This document shows, piece after piece, positions 1 to 12,120 of a DNA stretch of 64,000 nt. The position numbers and the translations under genes are program-made. The first letter of the stretch is position 1, and each line of letters opens with the position of its first letter. The notes beneath the pieces were generated by a model, which worked only from the letters and a program-made list of their open reading frames with translations, was not told the DNA's origin and did not search any database. The DNA comes from Gaertneriomyces semiglobifer (taxonomy: Eukaryota; Chytridiomycota; Chytridiomycetes; Spizellomycetales; Spizellomycetaceae), in contig JAHLKF010000021.1 in assembly GCA_025558075.1 (NCBI GenBank), forward strand, positions 186,001-250,000, read 5' to 3'.

Positions 1-1023
1 TGGGGGCATCCAGTTGTTGCACCTTCATTGTCGATTTGCCGTATGAAACTGTGTACGTATTATGAGAACTTGCTGATGGGAGCGGGATGATGGAAACTTC
101 CCAAAATGTTAAGATTGCTAACGTGCAAGTGGAGAGAAATCACAGAAACGTGTCCCCTTGTGCGCTTCTTGCTCTTGTGCTGGCTATATATATAATGTCA
201 TCAACGCGCGTGGGAATGCTAGCAAATATACATTTGATGGCTTAAGCTACGGATCGTCGTGGTTCCCTGTAAGCTGTACTCAAAAGTGCGGAATGATGGT
301 AGTAAATCAATCCGCGCTTTGCCCAGTCTCCTGCCACATCCCCAACACGGAATATCCCTGCGACAACATCCAAGGTGTTAGGCCTTCTGGCAAAAGGAAA
401 TCAAGCTGGCATTTCAATGCCGAGATGTGTTTATTTCGTCATAAAAACGGAAAGCTGCAGTATATGTCTTAAACTCAACCTTCCCTGACAAGACACTTTA
501 CCCACGGGAGATGCCCCCGCGAGCTAATTGTTCAATGCCATCTCGTGCTCCTGAACAGTAAGTCCGTTTTCTAAACTTCAGCCGTTGTAGCCAGGGTACC
601 GGAGACAATAGTATGGAACTTTTTGAAGTACAATCTTCAATGTCAAGAATCGTTGTCTATGCCGTGCATGTGGGTGGAACGAACAGGTTGACGCGGACGT
701 TGTGTCCGTCTGGGTGACAAGCACGGAACTTTGACTGCCAGTTTAGAAGCAACATCTAAGCGTATTGTGCGTACACCTAGGAGCAAGCATTCAATGGCGC
801 TTGGATTTCATGTTAAAGGTGATCAACTGCATGCTTCAGAGGCACCAAACATCGCCATCCGATGAGTTGCCACATCGAAACTATGGGAATTGTGCTTTGC
901 TGGAAGTGGGAAACAGGAGTACGAATGGGAATCCAGAGGTCGTGGTATCCAAAACTTATACGTAACATTTATTACATGAACAGCTACATTGATAACTACA
1001 GATATTCGGCCGGATAAGGACCA
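1..1023. other. Host sequence without a recognisable gene
   Basis: Only short open frames without ATG starts or family resemblance are present. No RNA gene or repeat was recognised in this stretch. Confidence 0.5.
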
Positions 1024-1692
1024 CTAAGCAATGGCTTTGCGATCAGACTCAAGTGCTTGCTTCAGGCTGCGATTCATCAACTCGAACCCGCGACGAAGCT
1101 GCTCGCTGTATGCCCACTGCGCCAAGTGGGCAAACGCACCGGTATACCGCTCAGAGTGGATGAGACGACACGAATGTCCGTCATTGATGCTTTGGAATTC
1201 GAAGCGCTGATGGCCCTCAAACAGCCAACTGGCGACACGAGAGTGTGACCAACTGAGTTCAGTAGGAGAATTGCACTCAATTTTGTTGCCGAAGGCGATC
1301 AGTCGTGGCCCGTCAGGGGTCGTTTGATATTCGATATCCAGCAGGGTAACTCCCGGGACGATGGGTTTTTCATGACTAGTCTCTGACACAGTGTCTTCTG
1401 TAAGGACTGGTTTCTCATCATTGCTATCGCTGTAAAAGAGACGTTGGGGAGTAGGCGATGGCAACGAACTGGATAGACTTTGCTCTTCCCGAGGTTCAGT
1501 TGTGGACACCTTTATTTTACCGTCATCGAAACGTAACGCCAGCCGGTTTCCCGTCGTGTTCGGGTCGACGGCCTTTACGGAGACCATAAACGGATTCCAT
1601 AACTTGTATGAGTCGAAATCGAGGAGAGCCGCCCGGACTCTTGACGGAGGGGCATTGATGATGACGGTTGATTTCAGAAGGGGCGTTGTCAG
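1024..1692 (-). CDS. SRPBCC (START/polyketide-cyclase-like) protein, last exon
   Basis: This 222-residue open segment reads as an almost complete SRPBCC domain, a helix-grip fold that binds lipids or other hydrophobic ligands. The N-terminal part has the usual pattern of an alanine-proline 'INAPPSRVRAAL' strand followed by 'FDSYKLWNPF'. The C-terminal part has the pattern 'HSERYTGAFAHL' and a long closing helix 'RRGFELMNRSLKQAL'. A low-complexity insert rich in Ser, Pro and Glu sits in the middle. There is no ATG at the front; the frame opens directly after a TAG that forms a plausible 3' splice site (AG at 1693-1694). I therefore take it as the final exon of a spliced host gene whose first exon was not located. 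The ligand is unknown. Confidence 0.7.
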   Translation of the reverse strand: MTTPLLKSTVIINAPPSRVRAALLDFDSYKLWNPFMVSVKAVDPNTTGNRLALRFDDGKIKVSTTEPREEQSLSSSLPSPTPQRLFYSDSNDEKPVLTEDTVSETSHEKPIVPGVTLLDIEYQTTPDGPRLIAFGNKIECNSPTELSWSHSRVASWLFEGHQRFEFQSINDGHSCRLIHSERYTGAFAHLAQWAYSEQLRRGFELMNRSLKQALESDRKAIA

Positions 1693-2987
1693 CTAGCATA
1701 ATTGCGGAATGGAGTTGGAACACGGATGAGATGCTGAGCAGACTAGAGGAGAACTTGCAATTCCAAGTGCCTTATCACACTCACTCTTTCTTAAATATGC
1801 ATCATCGAAGCTCTTGGCGTTCCCTGCCAAGATTTGGATAGCGAATGCCAAGAACGAAAGTGTGGATGCAGCAGCTATGGCAGACCGCAACGGACACTCG
1901 GATGTCCTTTTAACGCGCGCTTGTGCGCGTTGAATCGAAAGTCTGCAGAGACGTAAGTAGTGCTTGTGAATAGCAGGGCATCGCAATTGACAACTTGAAA
2001 GGATATTCTTGGCAGGCTGTTCTGGTATCAATTGATGCTGTGTTTCCCAACGGTTACGTTCTCTCTTATGCTGGAATGGAGCAGCCATCGCGTCCGATCT
2101 GGTGATTCCCTGCGAAGTTGCAGCATCCGATGCATTAGCCAACGACGGAAATATTCCGCCGGCGATGGTGAGGCCTCTGATACTGGTCATTGGGTGCTAA
2201 CTAGACCAATCGACAGGCGCGTGAACATTCAGTAAAACATTGTGGGGCCTCGCGACCTTGGTGCTTCCTATGAAGGAGAGGAGGGGGATGCGCCTAAGGG
2301 TTTCAAAGGCGTAGTCAGCGTTGCCTACGTGCGAAGCTCTTGCGCATTTAATTGCATGGCCAACTAAGACACCGAGGCTGTGTCCCAAGAAACATTGGCC
2401 AAAGTTCGAAACGATCAACCATGTACCACCGACAAGGAGCTCGCGGTAGCGTGAGCCTAGAGTGGACGGTTGACACGGAATCTCTTGTGCTTACGGGAGC
2501 CTCAGAACCTTTACGTGTTCGGCGCAAGGTTTCGAATGACCTTGGCCTTTAGATGGACACATCGGTTTTGTGCCGTCCACATAAGAAGCTGTGTTGATCT
2601 TGCTCCTTAGTGCACGCGCCGCGCAAATGGGTGGACGCTTCGAAAACTTGCATACTTCCGACCGCCTCAGTCCAAACACCTGCACGGGCGTGGCGGCGGG
2701 CGGCGAACTCGATTAAGCCGTACGCTCGCGTAGATGCAGGTGCCGGAGTAGTGTTCGGACGCCGAAGAATTGTATGTTTGGAAGATGGTATTCCAACTGT
2801 GTCGCACTGTAAATGTGCTTTTTCTGAGCTGAGGCTTCTTTATGCGCTTCTAGCGAGGGTGGACATGGTGGGAGTGAAATGTCAGGAGGAACGGAGAAAA
2901 TAATTGACTCGTCCGACGTTCCACGATTGGGAAGAGCATACCGATACACAAGGGCCATGGTTCAACAGAGCTCAGCGGATAGTATTC
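1693..2987. other. Host sequence, no supported gene
   Basis: The upstream exon of the SRPBCC gene may lie here on the minus strand, but none could be identified. Overlapping open frames on both strands lack family features. Confidence 0.4.
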
Positions 2988-4849
2988 CTACTTGTGACGT
3001 ACCCACGACCTTCTACTACAATCCCGAGACTCGATGATCTCCTTGTATTGGGGTGTTGTGATGGTAGGTCTCAGATGATCTAAAGCAACAGGTGTCCTAC
3101 CACGTCCTTCCAGCGCACGCTTAATGTGTACGCACGTGCGCCAAATTCCCATAAGTAACCCGATCTCATCGACGAAGCCCAGTAGGCTCTGTCGAGAAGT
3201 AGGGATGTTCCCAATGCAGCCGGTTTCCATCATCACGTACAATCCATCGGCCGCGTGAAAAAATGAGTATATCCACAGTTTCTCCCCAATGCACTGAAAG
3301 ATAGGCAGGGCCTTGACGAAAATCTTTTTCCGGTACAACTCATCGAGGGCTTGCTTTGCAAACCGTGACAAGCGTAGTAAGTCTAGATTGCATGCATACT
3401 TGTCGGTGCACTTTGACGCGGGCTTTACTTCCCCAAAGCCGCATTCGTAAGCTTCACGGTACTGGTTTATTGTAAACAATTTAAAGTCGGGTTGACGAGC
3501 GCGGGAGCCGTCCTTAAGAGCTTTCTTTTCCGCCGATGCCGCGGACGATGCGGTGTTCGGCCATGAGCCGTGGATCGATCCGGCAACGTCTACAAAACGG
3601 GCAAGGACCGGCCGCAGATACGACACGCATAAGTCCAGCTCTGACTGTCGCTCAGGTTCAATCCGGTGCAGTGGCAAGGTGGTGTACAAGTGATACATCG
3701 TGTCGATTATTCGAATGTCCTCCTCATTCGAATCCGCGTAGTTCGCAATATGTTTCGCAAACAATTTGCGAATCTCGTTATCGTTCTCACCGGTCTTGGC
3801 CATCTTGCACACTTTCCTCATTTCCAACTCCAACTCGTCTGGCGTGTCGTACGGTCGGAATTCCGTGAGATCTTTTCCCAAGCGGAAAAGCGATTCCAAG
3901 AGGTCAGCATTCATATGAGACAAAAGAATCGGTGAGTGTTCGTTCGGTTTCAAAAGAAGGGTTGAAGATAATGACATGATTTCGTGCACATGGGATTCGA
4001 GCGTGAGCGTATGACTGCGAGCCAGAGCCAACGCATGCTTCTGAAAGTGATAAAATAGCCCAGTAACGTCAGCGCCGCATGGTAAGAAGTAGGAATGTGG
4101 CTCCAAGAGCTTGAAGTTTCTGGGTATATCAACGAAAACCGGTGTGCTGGGGGGTTCCTGACTACGTTCATCTTCGTCATCGGTACTGATGTCGTCCGGC
4201 GCATTGATGATCTTGTCCTGCTTGATCGCCTTTGCCTTCTTTGAAACAACGAAAGGGGACGGGCTTACAGGACGAGTTACGGACGCGCGCTTTCGTGATC
4301 GTTCCCTCTCAAGCACTTTGTCGGCGAGGAGATCTGTTTTGGACCCCACCGCCGCTGCAGTCACTGTTGCGGCAAGCACCACGTTGTCTTCCTGCACACC
4401 GACGAACGCGTCAAAGAAGGTTGCATAATGCAAGCTCTGAGAAGTTTACCAAGCAAAAGAACGCATGAAAGACCATTATCAGTACTGAACTGGAAGAAAC
4501 TTTAATCCGCGCCCTTCCAACTTACCTCGTGAAAAGCCACAATCGCCTTCCGATGTCTCGCTTTTCTTTCATTAGACCAAGACTCGCTCGCAGACTGATA
4601 GGGCTTCGAATTTAAAACGGTGTGCACGATACCACTCAGCTGACGGAACACTGTTTGCGGCTCAAGCAAGCTCAATGCAACACTGCCGTACCCTAACGCA
4701 ACATGCTGGACCAAATGTGCCACGGAGAACGGCGGGTCCTGTAAAAGGTAGTCGTACACATGCCCTTTCAAGTTCCCTCTCGCCGTCCATCCTTGCTTTT
4801 TGACATTTAATTTTTTGGGAACACGCTTCGTGAATTGTAACTTGCACAC
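2988..4849 (-). CDS. Host protein of unknown function, two exons visible
   Basis: Two minus-strand exons join cleanly: 4849-4526 ends at a strong donor (GAG|GTAAGT) and 4436-2988 follows a CTTCTCAG| acceptor, giving an 89-nt intron (4437-4525) that keeps the frame. The downstream exon encodes about 480 residues: a basic, Ser/Pro-rich stretch, an acidic patch (STDDEDE), then a folded C-terminal region. That region contains 'FGEVKPASK', an E-x-K pattern of the sort found in restriction-like nuclease folds, followed by helices and 'LWIYSFFHAADGLYVMME'. It looks like the large uncharacterised families expanded in fungi, but I cannot name the family. No ATG is present in the upstream exon, so a further 5' exon is expected. 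The nuclease reading is weak. Confidence 0.6.
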
Positions 4850-4980
4850 ACGCGTTCGGAGTCTTCGGACATTTCTGACTTGAGTGACACGTGATCATGG
4901 ACGGACTATAAAAGAGCAGCGTGTCGTTGGGCGGCTGCGAAGCGCGACATGATCATGACCCACTGGATGGCATCCACTGT

Positions 4981-5259
4981 AAACAGACTGCAGGTAGCAG
5001 CTTCTGGCTGGGGGCAACTAGTTCTCCTGTGGCCATATAGTTTGGTATGGACTCCGAGGGCTAGCATGCCGTGGCTTCCTGGTTAGGCCACCGCGTCCCT
5101 GGTGAAGGTGGTGTCATGCAGGAAGGCGGTACGGCATATGGAAAACAGACTGCAGTTCGCAGCCCCTGGTTCGAGACAACTAGTCCTCCCGTGGCCATAT
5201 AGTTTGGTATGGACTCCGGGGGCTAGCATGCCGTGGCTTCCTGGTTAGGCCACCGCGTC
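4981..5259. repeat. Two-copy 117-bp direct repeat
   Basis: Copies at 4981-5097 and 5143-5259 (162-bp spacing) match closely except for a variable patch in the first third. Each ends with 'TTAGGCCACCGCGTC'. No coding function is visible. The remaining sequence to 6077 has no recognised gene. Confidence 0.85.
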
Positions 5260-6077
5260 TTGAGTAGACATTGCCCTACTGACGGTGGTCGTGTCGTGTT
5301 CGTGTCAGCCTTCTCGATGGCAGCAGATTACCATTTATATGTGGGTTGCTCGTCTCATGTACAATGAGTTGTCCATATATTCCCTAACAGCTCTCGCCTA
5401 CATCGGCAATAGCTGTTACGAAATATGTAAGAGGCCCAAGATGGTAGATGGACAGACGGGGTAGCTACGCAGTGTTCAACGGGAGAATAGCAACGACGGG
5501 ACGGTCGCTAGAGTGTTGGACAGGGCAGCTATTACTGGCACACCAGGGTAGGTTCATTCATCGGGCACACGCTAGTTTAAAGTGATGCTGCAGGCGAACG
5601 TGTTGAAGTCGCAATCTACTACTGTTTTCATTGTGTGTCGATTCCCAGAAGCTGACGATGTGTTAGGTGAGTAACAAGAAAACATGTGAACCCGGCCTGC
5701 GAAGGAAGAAAGGTTCCGCGCTTGATGATTTAGAATCCCGGATCAATCATGACGAACAAACATTGTTCATGCACCACCAACTGACGCTTGAGACGTATTT
5801 TCACTTGTAAATGTGTGTGTATTTGTGTAAATATTTGCACAACATCGTTATGGCTTCTTGAGTGATCGTTACTGTTTTAATAATCGGATATATCTACGGC
5901 ACGCCAGCCGTGGCGTGGCTAGAGACTGAGGTAGGACTTGCCACCCCGTCAGCACGATGGTCGGCACGGTATTCGTAGTTGTCTGCGCGTTTGCCTCTCC
6001 CACTGGCGGTGCAGGATCGGGAGCCTTGTAAGCAGGCGAAATCATATACTTGATGTCCAAAGCAACAAGCTCTCTCT

Positions 6078-7790
6078 TCAGGGAATTTGAACAATGAGCT
6101 CTGCTACCGGTTCGGTGGTTTTCCCTGGCTGTTCAGGATTTTTACCCTCCTCTTTAGCCTCTTTAATACTTTTTCCCTCCTTGTTGATGTTGACCTTTAC
6201 AGTTTTCGCCTTCACGGCTTTCATATAAAACGTTGCACCAACAGCTGCGGATATTCCAACGACTGGCGTCACCGCAGCTGCCGCAATTTTGCCTCCACTG
6301 AGCTTGCTTGATGACTTGAGAGTAGGCGGGTCTTCGTCTTCGTCGTCGCCGTCGTCGTCACCTTCGACTTCGTCGTCGACGTAAACGTAGACCATACCCT
6401 TCACGATGCCACCTGCTGCCGAGCAGCTCACTTTGCCGCCCATTTGACCGTCCTGGTAGAGGCACGAATCGGTCTGGCAGTCCCCAATGTCGATGCAGTC
6501 AGGGCTGGCACAGGCGAAGCTGGAGCTCACAACCCTTACAAGCTCATTGCCGCTGATCGCGTAGTCGCCTGCATTCAGACTGTCACAGGAGGCAGTCAAA
6601 TCGCCGAGGATAGTGGTTGCATCGACTGTCGGATTGGGGGCACACGAGGGGGAAGAGAAGAGGTTGAGAGTGGGGGTTGCCACACTGCCACTGAGCTTGT
6701 AATACGTGGTTCCACTTTCGAGACAAGTCTCAGCACTGATGTCGTCTGCGGTGGCGAAAAGTGTAAGGGGGCCGAAAGTGAAGTCGTACACCGGAGTCCC
6801 CGTGAGGGTGGAAGTGGTGTCCAACAGGCAGTTCCCAGAATTGTATACAGTGTAGGTATCCGGGGTCTTGAAGTATGTCCTGCCGTTGGCCAGACAGCCG
6901 GCGGTGTTAGTGACCAAGGTCCAACCCCCGACGGTCATTTCGTAAAGGTCGCCCGAGGCGCTCAGGTAGGCTATGGCATTATTGCTGGAGTCAATGAAGA
7001 CTCTAAAAGGCTGTATATAACGGTAGCTCCCACTCATGTTTAATAAAGCTGCTGGGCAGTCGTTACTTGAGACCAGCCACTGGTCGGATCCTCTCCAAAC
7101 CAATATGCTGAGCCCGGCGTATGTACTGAAACTCCCCTGAACGAAGCGGATGGCTTCGTTGCAAGTGTTTGCGTCCCGGGCAAAGTTGTCGGTATTGATA
7201 GGAGCGTAATTGTAGCTAGCAACGGACTGAGTAGCCGTGGATGCAAGAATTTCTTTGCCAGGATCTGTGAGGATGCCGAGAGACGGTGGATTGGATGTCG
7301 ACTTGTAGAATGTTGCACCATCGTCAGAGGTAACATACGCGTCAGTCCCCACGACAGCGTACGATACACCCGTTAGGGCGGTAGCTGTCAAGGTCTGGAT
7401 GCTTGTCCCTACTTTTAATTTCCCGGACGACGTCCCTTCCGACAACACATGCGTGCACCCATCATCGGGACACTGAGCGAGAGTAATGCCTGCTGAAACC
7501 TCGTATGCTTGGCCTTCGATAGTCAAGGGATCTCCACTGGATATTGCCTGTGTCGTCGCAGAGCACTCTGGGTATGTGCTGCACACTTTATCACTCGACA
7601 AGAAAAGCCGCGGCGGATCATTCTGGGCACATGTTCCTCCTATACCAGAGGGCAACTGGTCAATCCCCATACAGTTGGGTCCCGAGTAGGAATTGCAATC
7701 GCTGAGGGAAACAAAAGTGCAAACTCGAGGGGTTGAAGAGGCGGCGACGCCGGCCGACGAAACTAGCATGAGAAAAAGTGTTGACCGCAT
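6078..7790 (-). CDS. Secreted/type I membrane protein, unknown function
   Basis: The ATG at 7790 begins a 570-residue protein with a clear signal peptide (MRSTLFLMLVSSAGVAAS). A long Cys-, Thr- and Ser-rich extracellular region follows, with many spaced cysteines such as 'CASPDCIDIGDCQTDSC'. Near the C-terminus an acidic run (EGDDDGDDEDED) precedes a small-residue membrane segment (IAAAAVTPVVGISAAVGATFYM, ~505-526) and a Lys-rich cytoplasmic tail. The likely location is the plasma membrane or cell wall, as an adhesin- or sensor-like glycoprotein. No catalytic domain is seen. No intron is needed. A 199-codon open frame on the opposite strand is a shadow of this gene. Confidence 0.75.
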   Translation of the reverse strand: MRSTLFLMLVSSAGVAASSTPRVCTFVSLSDCNSYSGPNCMGIDQLPSGIGGTCAQNDPPRLFLSSDKVCSTYPECSATTQAISSGDPLTIEGQAYEVSAGITLAQCPDDGCTHVLSEGTSSGKLKVGTSIQTLTATALTGVSYAVVGTDAYVTSDDGATFYKSTSNPPSLGILTDPGKEILASTATQSVASYNYAPINTDNFARDANTCNEAIRFVQGSFSTYAGLSILVWRGSDQWLVSSNDCPAALLNMSGSYRYIQPFRVFIDSSNNAIAYLSASGDLYEMTVGGWTLVTNTAGCLANGRTYFKTPDTYTVYNSGNCLLDTTSTLTGTPVYDFTFGPLTLFATADDISAETCLESGTTYYKLSGSVATPTLNLFSSPSCAPNPTVDATTILGDLTASCDSLNAGDYAISGNELVRVVSSSFACASPDCIDIGDCQTDSCLYQDGQMGGKVSCSAAGGIVKGMVYVYVDDEVEGDDDGDDEDEDPPTLKSSSKLSGGKIAAAAVTPVVGISAAVGATFYMKAVKAKTVKVNINKEGKSIKEAKEEGKNPEQPGKTTEPVAELIVQIP

Positions 7791-10444
7791 GCCAATCGTT
7801 ATGATACACTAGCAGGTGGGGGAAACCGCTCAACAGAAACGGAAAATGGCCCGGTGGAAAACCTTTCAGGCGCTCGGTATCGAAATATCCTATAAAGTAG
7901 AGAGGGAGGATGGAGGCAGTGGACGGAGGTTCCTCTTTCATGCTTTTAAAGGGAAGATTGTGCAGCATCCCGTCTCATTTCCTAGCCGGTGCCGGTTCCG
8001 GAACGTAAAAGATGAAAGGACGCATTCTTAACGGGACGGAGCGTATTGGCTCCTATTGAAGACCGGTGGTATTGATCGAGGAAAGAGTCCGGGCGAAGTG
8101 TTCGAATGCACCAACTGAGGTTCAGGTTGATGGTTTCTTTTGTTGATCACTCAGCACGACCTAGATCTAGTCCGAGTTTCGAATACCCACAGGCACCGAG
8201 TTCCCGAAATACCGCGAGAGCGGAGTTTCATTGTTTGATAAGGCCAGCTTACGCAAGCAGAACATTCCAAGGAAAGATCGACACTTAGCCAAACAACCAC
8301 TCAAGTGGAATACCTGTATAGTAGTTGGTTCGATCTAGTACATTTGGGACGCCCCTACTTATGCTGTTGTGATGGATGTAATCAAATTCCGCGTGCGCGA
8401 AACCGCACTCGCACTTTTTGTTACGTCGAAGAACTTCGCACAAAACAAGAAAACATGCACGAAGGACAGATGATCAAGAGAGCGCGCCTGGCAAGCACGT
8501 TCCCGGTTCCCACACACTGGGTCAGGAGCGCTTTAAAGGTCCATCGGGATCAACTACGGACGCAGTCTTGCCGCAAGAGGCTTGTACCACATATACCGCC
8601 ATTGATGCGTACGCTGTCCTGGAGCTCCATCTTGAGTAGTTGTTCTTCTAAAGTGGGAGAAGGATGCGAGGCTTAATTACACAGTTTTCATGATATTCTT
8701 GATTAGTGTACCCCATGGACACAATTCCTTTCACCCCGGATGGTGCGTTCGGGATTCACATCATCCGCAACCTCCACCGCAACGTCACTAACAGACTCGT
8801 CAGTATACTCTGCTGCTGGCGCGATCGAAAAGTTCGTACAAGACGTAGAGACTGAGGCAGGAAACCGTATCTGATACTTCCACCCTTGAACCTTAATGAG
8901 GTTCCTTACGGCACTTCTTACGGCACATGATTACCATCCCGCTTAGTCGTAAGTTGGATCCCTAACATCCGTTGGACCCCGTTGAAATTCCGGGAATGAA
9001 TTTAGGAAGAACTCTTGAAATGGCTTACCGAGCCGATGGAGCTGCAGTTCCTGTGGAACATGAAGGTGGCCGCGGACAAGAATGAAGATGGCAGCTTCCT
9101 TTTGCATGTGGACGCGAATGGAGATATTCACTCTGCTACCAAGAGGGGCCGGTCGGCTGATGATGTTGTTATGTACGGTCGGAGGCAGTCCATCATGGTC
9201 TCGTTGAACTGATGGTAACTAGTGCTAAAATCAGTATCCTATTGAGGTGTGGGGCGCAACACTTGGAGGTGTGGGAAACCTCAGACTCTGGGTCCTGATC
9301 ATCGAAAGCATTGTGACGGTACAGAGTCCTCAAAACACTGCTTGTCCATGGCTCCAAGTTTTCGAACCACAGGTCATAGGCAACGGAACCCCTAACCACA
9401 TCCATTTCAAAGTCTCGACATGCTTCTGGAAATTCCGGACTAGGGGCCTGAGACAAACTTTGCGACATGTCGCAACCACTAGCCAACTTTGCGTAGAGCT
9501 CCGCTCACATGCTTTCAAGTAAGTAATCTGAATATGCGCGGGGAAGCTGTCTGCGCACCAAAATCAAAATGATGCCATTCATGCTGGCAGCATCAATGGG
9601 CCACAGAGTACCCAGTCAGTTAAGAAACCTTTATATGGCGCCATGGGAAAATGTGCAGGTTTGCACAGCAAAGCGCCAGATGTGACATTCATGAACAGAT
9701 ATGCCTAATGGAATCTAGCAGAGCAACAGAGAGGCCGCAAAAAGCTACCATATCTAAGACGGGCATTTTCGGGTAGTCGCTCAACTGCAGAAGGTATGCA
9801 GATGCACGACGACAAAAAGAAAGGGGCAGAATGCAGACCCGCCACTGCCAACCCGCATTCTACCCCTTTTTTCTTGTGACACTCGTCGGCGGGTGCCGAT
9901 CACTCCACAAAGGGGTCTGTTAGCCAAGGGTGAGTCGCCCACTGTTGCATACAACGCCATGTGTTGATGTGATCCGTGTGAATATGATACGTTGCAACTT
10001 CAAACGACCCCACTAGCGCGTTGCGGTATTTCTCTTTTGGGGCGCCAGCAGGCTTCAGTGGGCGCCAACAAAAAATCTGCAAGTCCAAGACGATCACCAT
10101 CCGTACAGGTTGGCAACGCACTGAACGCATCGGAATGAATCTCATTTGAGGTTGGGAGAGTTGGTATGGCCATGGTTGACATGGCAGTTCTTCAAAGGTG
10201 GGTGGCTGGGGGCAGGTAGGCGATGTTTAAGGGATACTATTACAGGCAAAGGAATCTTCAAAGTGAATCTTGACAGTCAAGGGGCCATCGGGGGCACGGG
10301 TAGTGAGGGCGGTGCCCTGACGGTGAACGGTCAAGGGCTTACTTCTACCCTTCTGCAAAATTGTCTCGGAAATTGTACACTCGAGTGATACCATCCTGCG
10401 GCGAAGCGAGCAGGTCCATCACGTCGACCGGGTTAGTAGGGTTT
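7791..10444. other. Gene-poor host sequence
   Basis: No supported gene. An imperfect inverted repeat lies around 9815-9885, with arms containing AAAGAAAGGGGCAGAATGC and its diverged complement. It could be a degenerate foldback element. Confidence 0.4.
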
Positions 10445-10513
10445 CTTTGTGTACTTGATAGACAACAACTGTTGGGCGGCGTCGAAAAGACGTTGTCTGT
10501 CAAGTACACAAAG
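10445..10513. repeat. 22-bp inverted repeat (foldback)
   Basis: CTTTGTGTACTTGATAGACA... at 10445-10466 is the complement, with one mismatch, of 10492-10513, across a 25-nt loop. It lies about 300 bp upstream of the kinase-like gene. Its role is unknown; a small non-autonomous element or a transcript hairpin are both possible. Confidence 0.7.
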
Positions 10514-10809
10514 ACGTATGCAAAACTGGAAAGTGCCCAAAGTCCTGTCTTATCGACTAAGACACGTATATATGTAGTCAATAAACACTGAACACTATCG
10601 ATAAATCTCATCCATCCTTGGGGAGCTCTTCTTTTTGACAGGCAAAGGCCGTCGACAGGCTAGGCTAAGGCAGGACAGACAAAGATGTCAGTGGCATATA
10701 TAACCTTGCATTTTCAGGAGCGTGTTGGCAATCCCCTCACCACACCGTACCGCACCACACCGCACCACACCACACTACACGCACGCACGCCTGCCCGCCC
10801 GCCCGCACG

Positions 10810-12120
10810 ATGGCTGGCCTTACCATTTTCGACATTCTCAAGGACATGCCTCCGCTGCCATTGATCAGGCCATTGCCAGAACATAGCTCAACACATACCA
10901 CTACCCCTGCGTACCCCCGCACTGACCTGCGAATGTTGAGAGCCTGGAACCTCTTTCCTGATGAGATCACGGCGGCCCGAATCAGCTTGAATGCGAGATG
11001 TCCCACTGCGCCCATAGATTTTCCGAGTCGCGCCCCTTCGAGACCGTACCTTGTTTCCAATGAAGCTCAAGTGCATAACTACTACCTGGCCTTGATTCTC
11101 GACCCTGTGATGGGCGTCGCGGCATCCTACTTTGATCAGTCTACCTTCACCAACATCAGCGGCAACAAGGATGTTATTGGGGATCCTGACTTCATCTACC
11201 GGTCGTCCCCCAGCGCGAAAGCAAAGATCGTCGGTGAAGTCAAGACCCCATGGGCCTTTGATATTGAAGACATTCTAGATGAATGGAGCAAGAACGGAAC
11301 TGATGACCAAAGCAAGATCTTCCGGGCCATCTCACAGCTCTACGGCTACATGATATTTAATTGTCTCCGCTACGGTATTCTCACGACCTACAACAGCACA
11401 TGGTTCTTTCAACGCTCCTTCACTCCACAAGGAGGAGTGCTTGAAGTTTCCGAACGCTTCACGCCGTTAAAAAATAACGGACGAGAGCTCATACAGGCAC
11501 TATTTACCATCGTTCGTTTAGCGGAGGCGGAATGGTTTTATGTGTCGCCGACCCATTCCCCTGCTCCTTCCCCTTCTCTATCGAGGAAGACACCGACAAC
11601 CATCGACCCATACGAGCTGCAGAAAGGGTTTCCATATTCCCATGTGAAGTTCGTGAAGGGCAAGGCCCGCAGTCGAGCAGGTGCCATAGTGGCGGGACTC
11701 TTCCGCGGCACGAACGCTATTATGAAAATCGTGGACATATCCAAGCACGACGATTTGGCACGGGAACTGGCCCATGAGGTGTCTGTGTATCAAACCCTTA
11801 GCGCTCTTCAAGGGACCACCCTAGTAAACGTTTTTGGATATGCTGAAGTATGGAACATGCTGAGGATGCTGGTACTTGAACCTTTCGGCGAGCCAGTCTC
11901 AAGTGCCAATGTCGTCGAAGCCAAGGATGGCTGCCTTCAAGCTCTACAAGCCCTCCATCAAGCTGGTTATTGCCACGGTGATATCAAGCTTGCCAATTTC
12001 TTGTTTAGCAATGGCGAAGTACGGATCATCGATTTCGGTTTCGCCGCTCCCCTCCAGTCCCAAGAACAGGCACAAAACGAAATGCGACAACTCCGGACCC
12101 TTTTGCCCCCAAGTCACTAA
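10810..12120 (+). CDS. Protein-kinase-like protein with fungal-specific N-terminal domain
   Basis: The 436-residue protein starts at an ATG directly after a C/A-rich low-complexity leader (CACACC repeats, 10738-10808). The N-terminal ~230 residues contain 'KIVGEVKTPWAF' and 'QLYGYMIFNCLRYGILTTYNSTWFF', a pattern that precedes kinase domains in many fungal proteins. The C-terminal part is a compact kinase fold: candidate ATP-binding lysine in 'AIMKIVD', catalytic loop 'CHGDIKLANFL' (HxDxxxxN) and metal loop 'IDFGFA' (DFG). The protein stops shortly after DFG, so the C-lobe is short. It may be truncated or belong to the minimal kinase types seen in fungi. The N-terminal E-x-K motif suggests a nuclease-like fold, but this is inference. 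Confidence 0.75.
   Translation: MAGLTIFDILKDMPPLPLIRPLPEHSSTHTTTPAYPRTDLRMLRAWNLFPDEITAARISLNARCPTAPIDFPSRAPSRPYLVSNEAQVHNYYLALILDPVMGVAASYFDQSTFTNISGNKDVIGDPDFIYRSSPSAKAKIVGEVKTPWAFDIEDILDEWSKNGTDDQSKIFRAISQLYGYMIFNCLRYGILTTYNSTWFFQRSFTPQGGVLEVSERFTPLKNNGRELIQALFTIVRLAEAEWFYVSPTHSPAPSPSLSRKTPTTIDPYELQKGFPYSHVKFVKGKARSRAGAIVAGLFRGTNAIMKIVDISKHDDLARELAHEVSVYQTLSALQGTTLVNVFGYAEVWNMLRMLVLEPFGEPVSSANVVEAKDGCLQALQALHQAGYCHGDIKLANFLFSNGEVRIIDFGFAAPLQSQEQAQNEMRQLRTLLPPSH

Noticed and set aside
158..965. Short plus-strand open frames at the window start
   Set aside because: No ATG starts, no domain resemblance, and composition like the surrounding spacer.
6444..7043. 199-codon plus-strand frame
   Set aside because: It is antisense to the signal-peptide membrane protein, whose frame is longer and has clear features.
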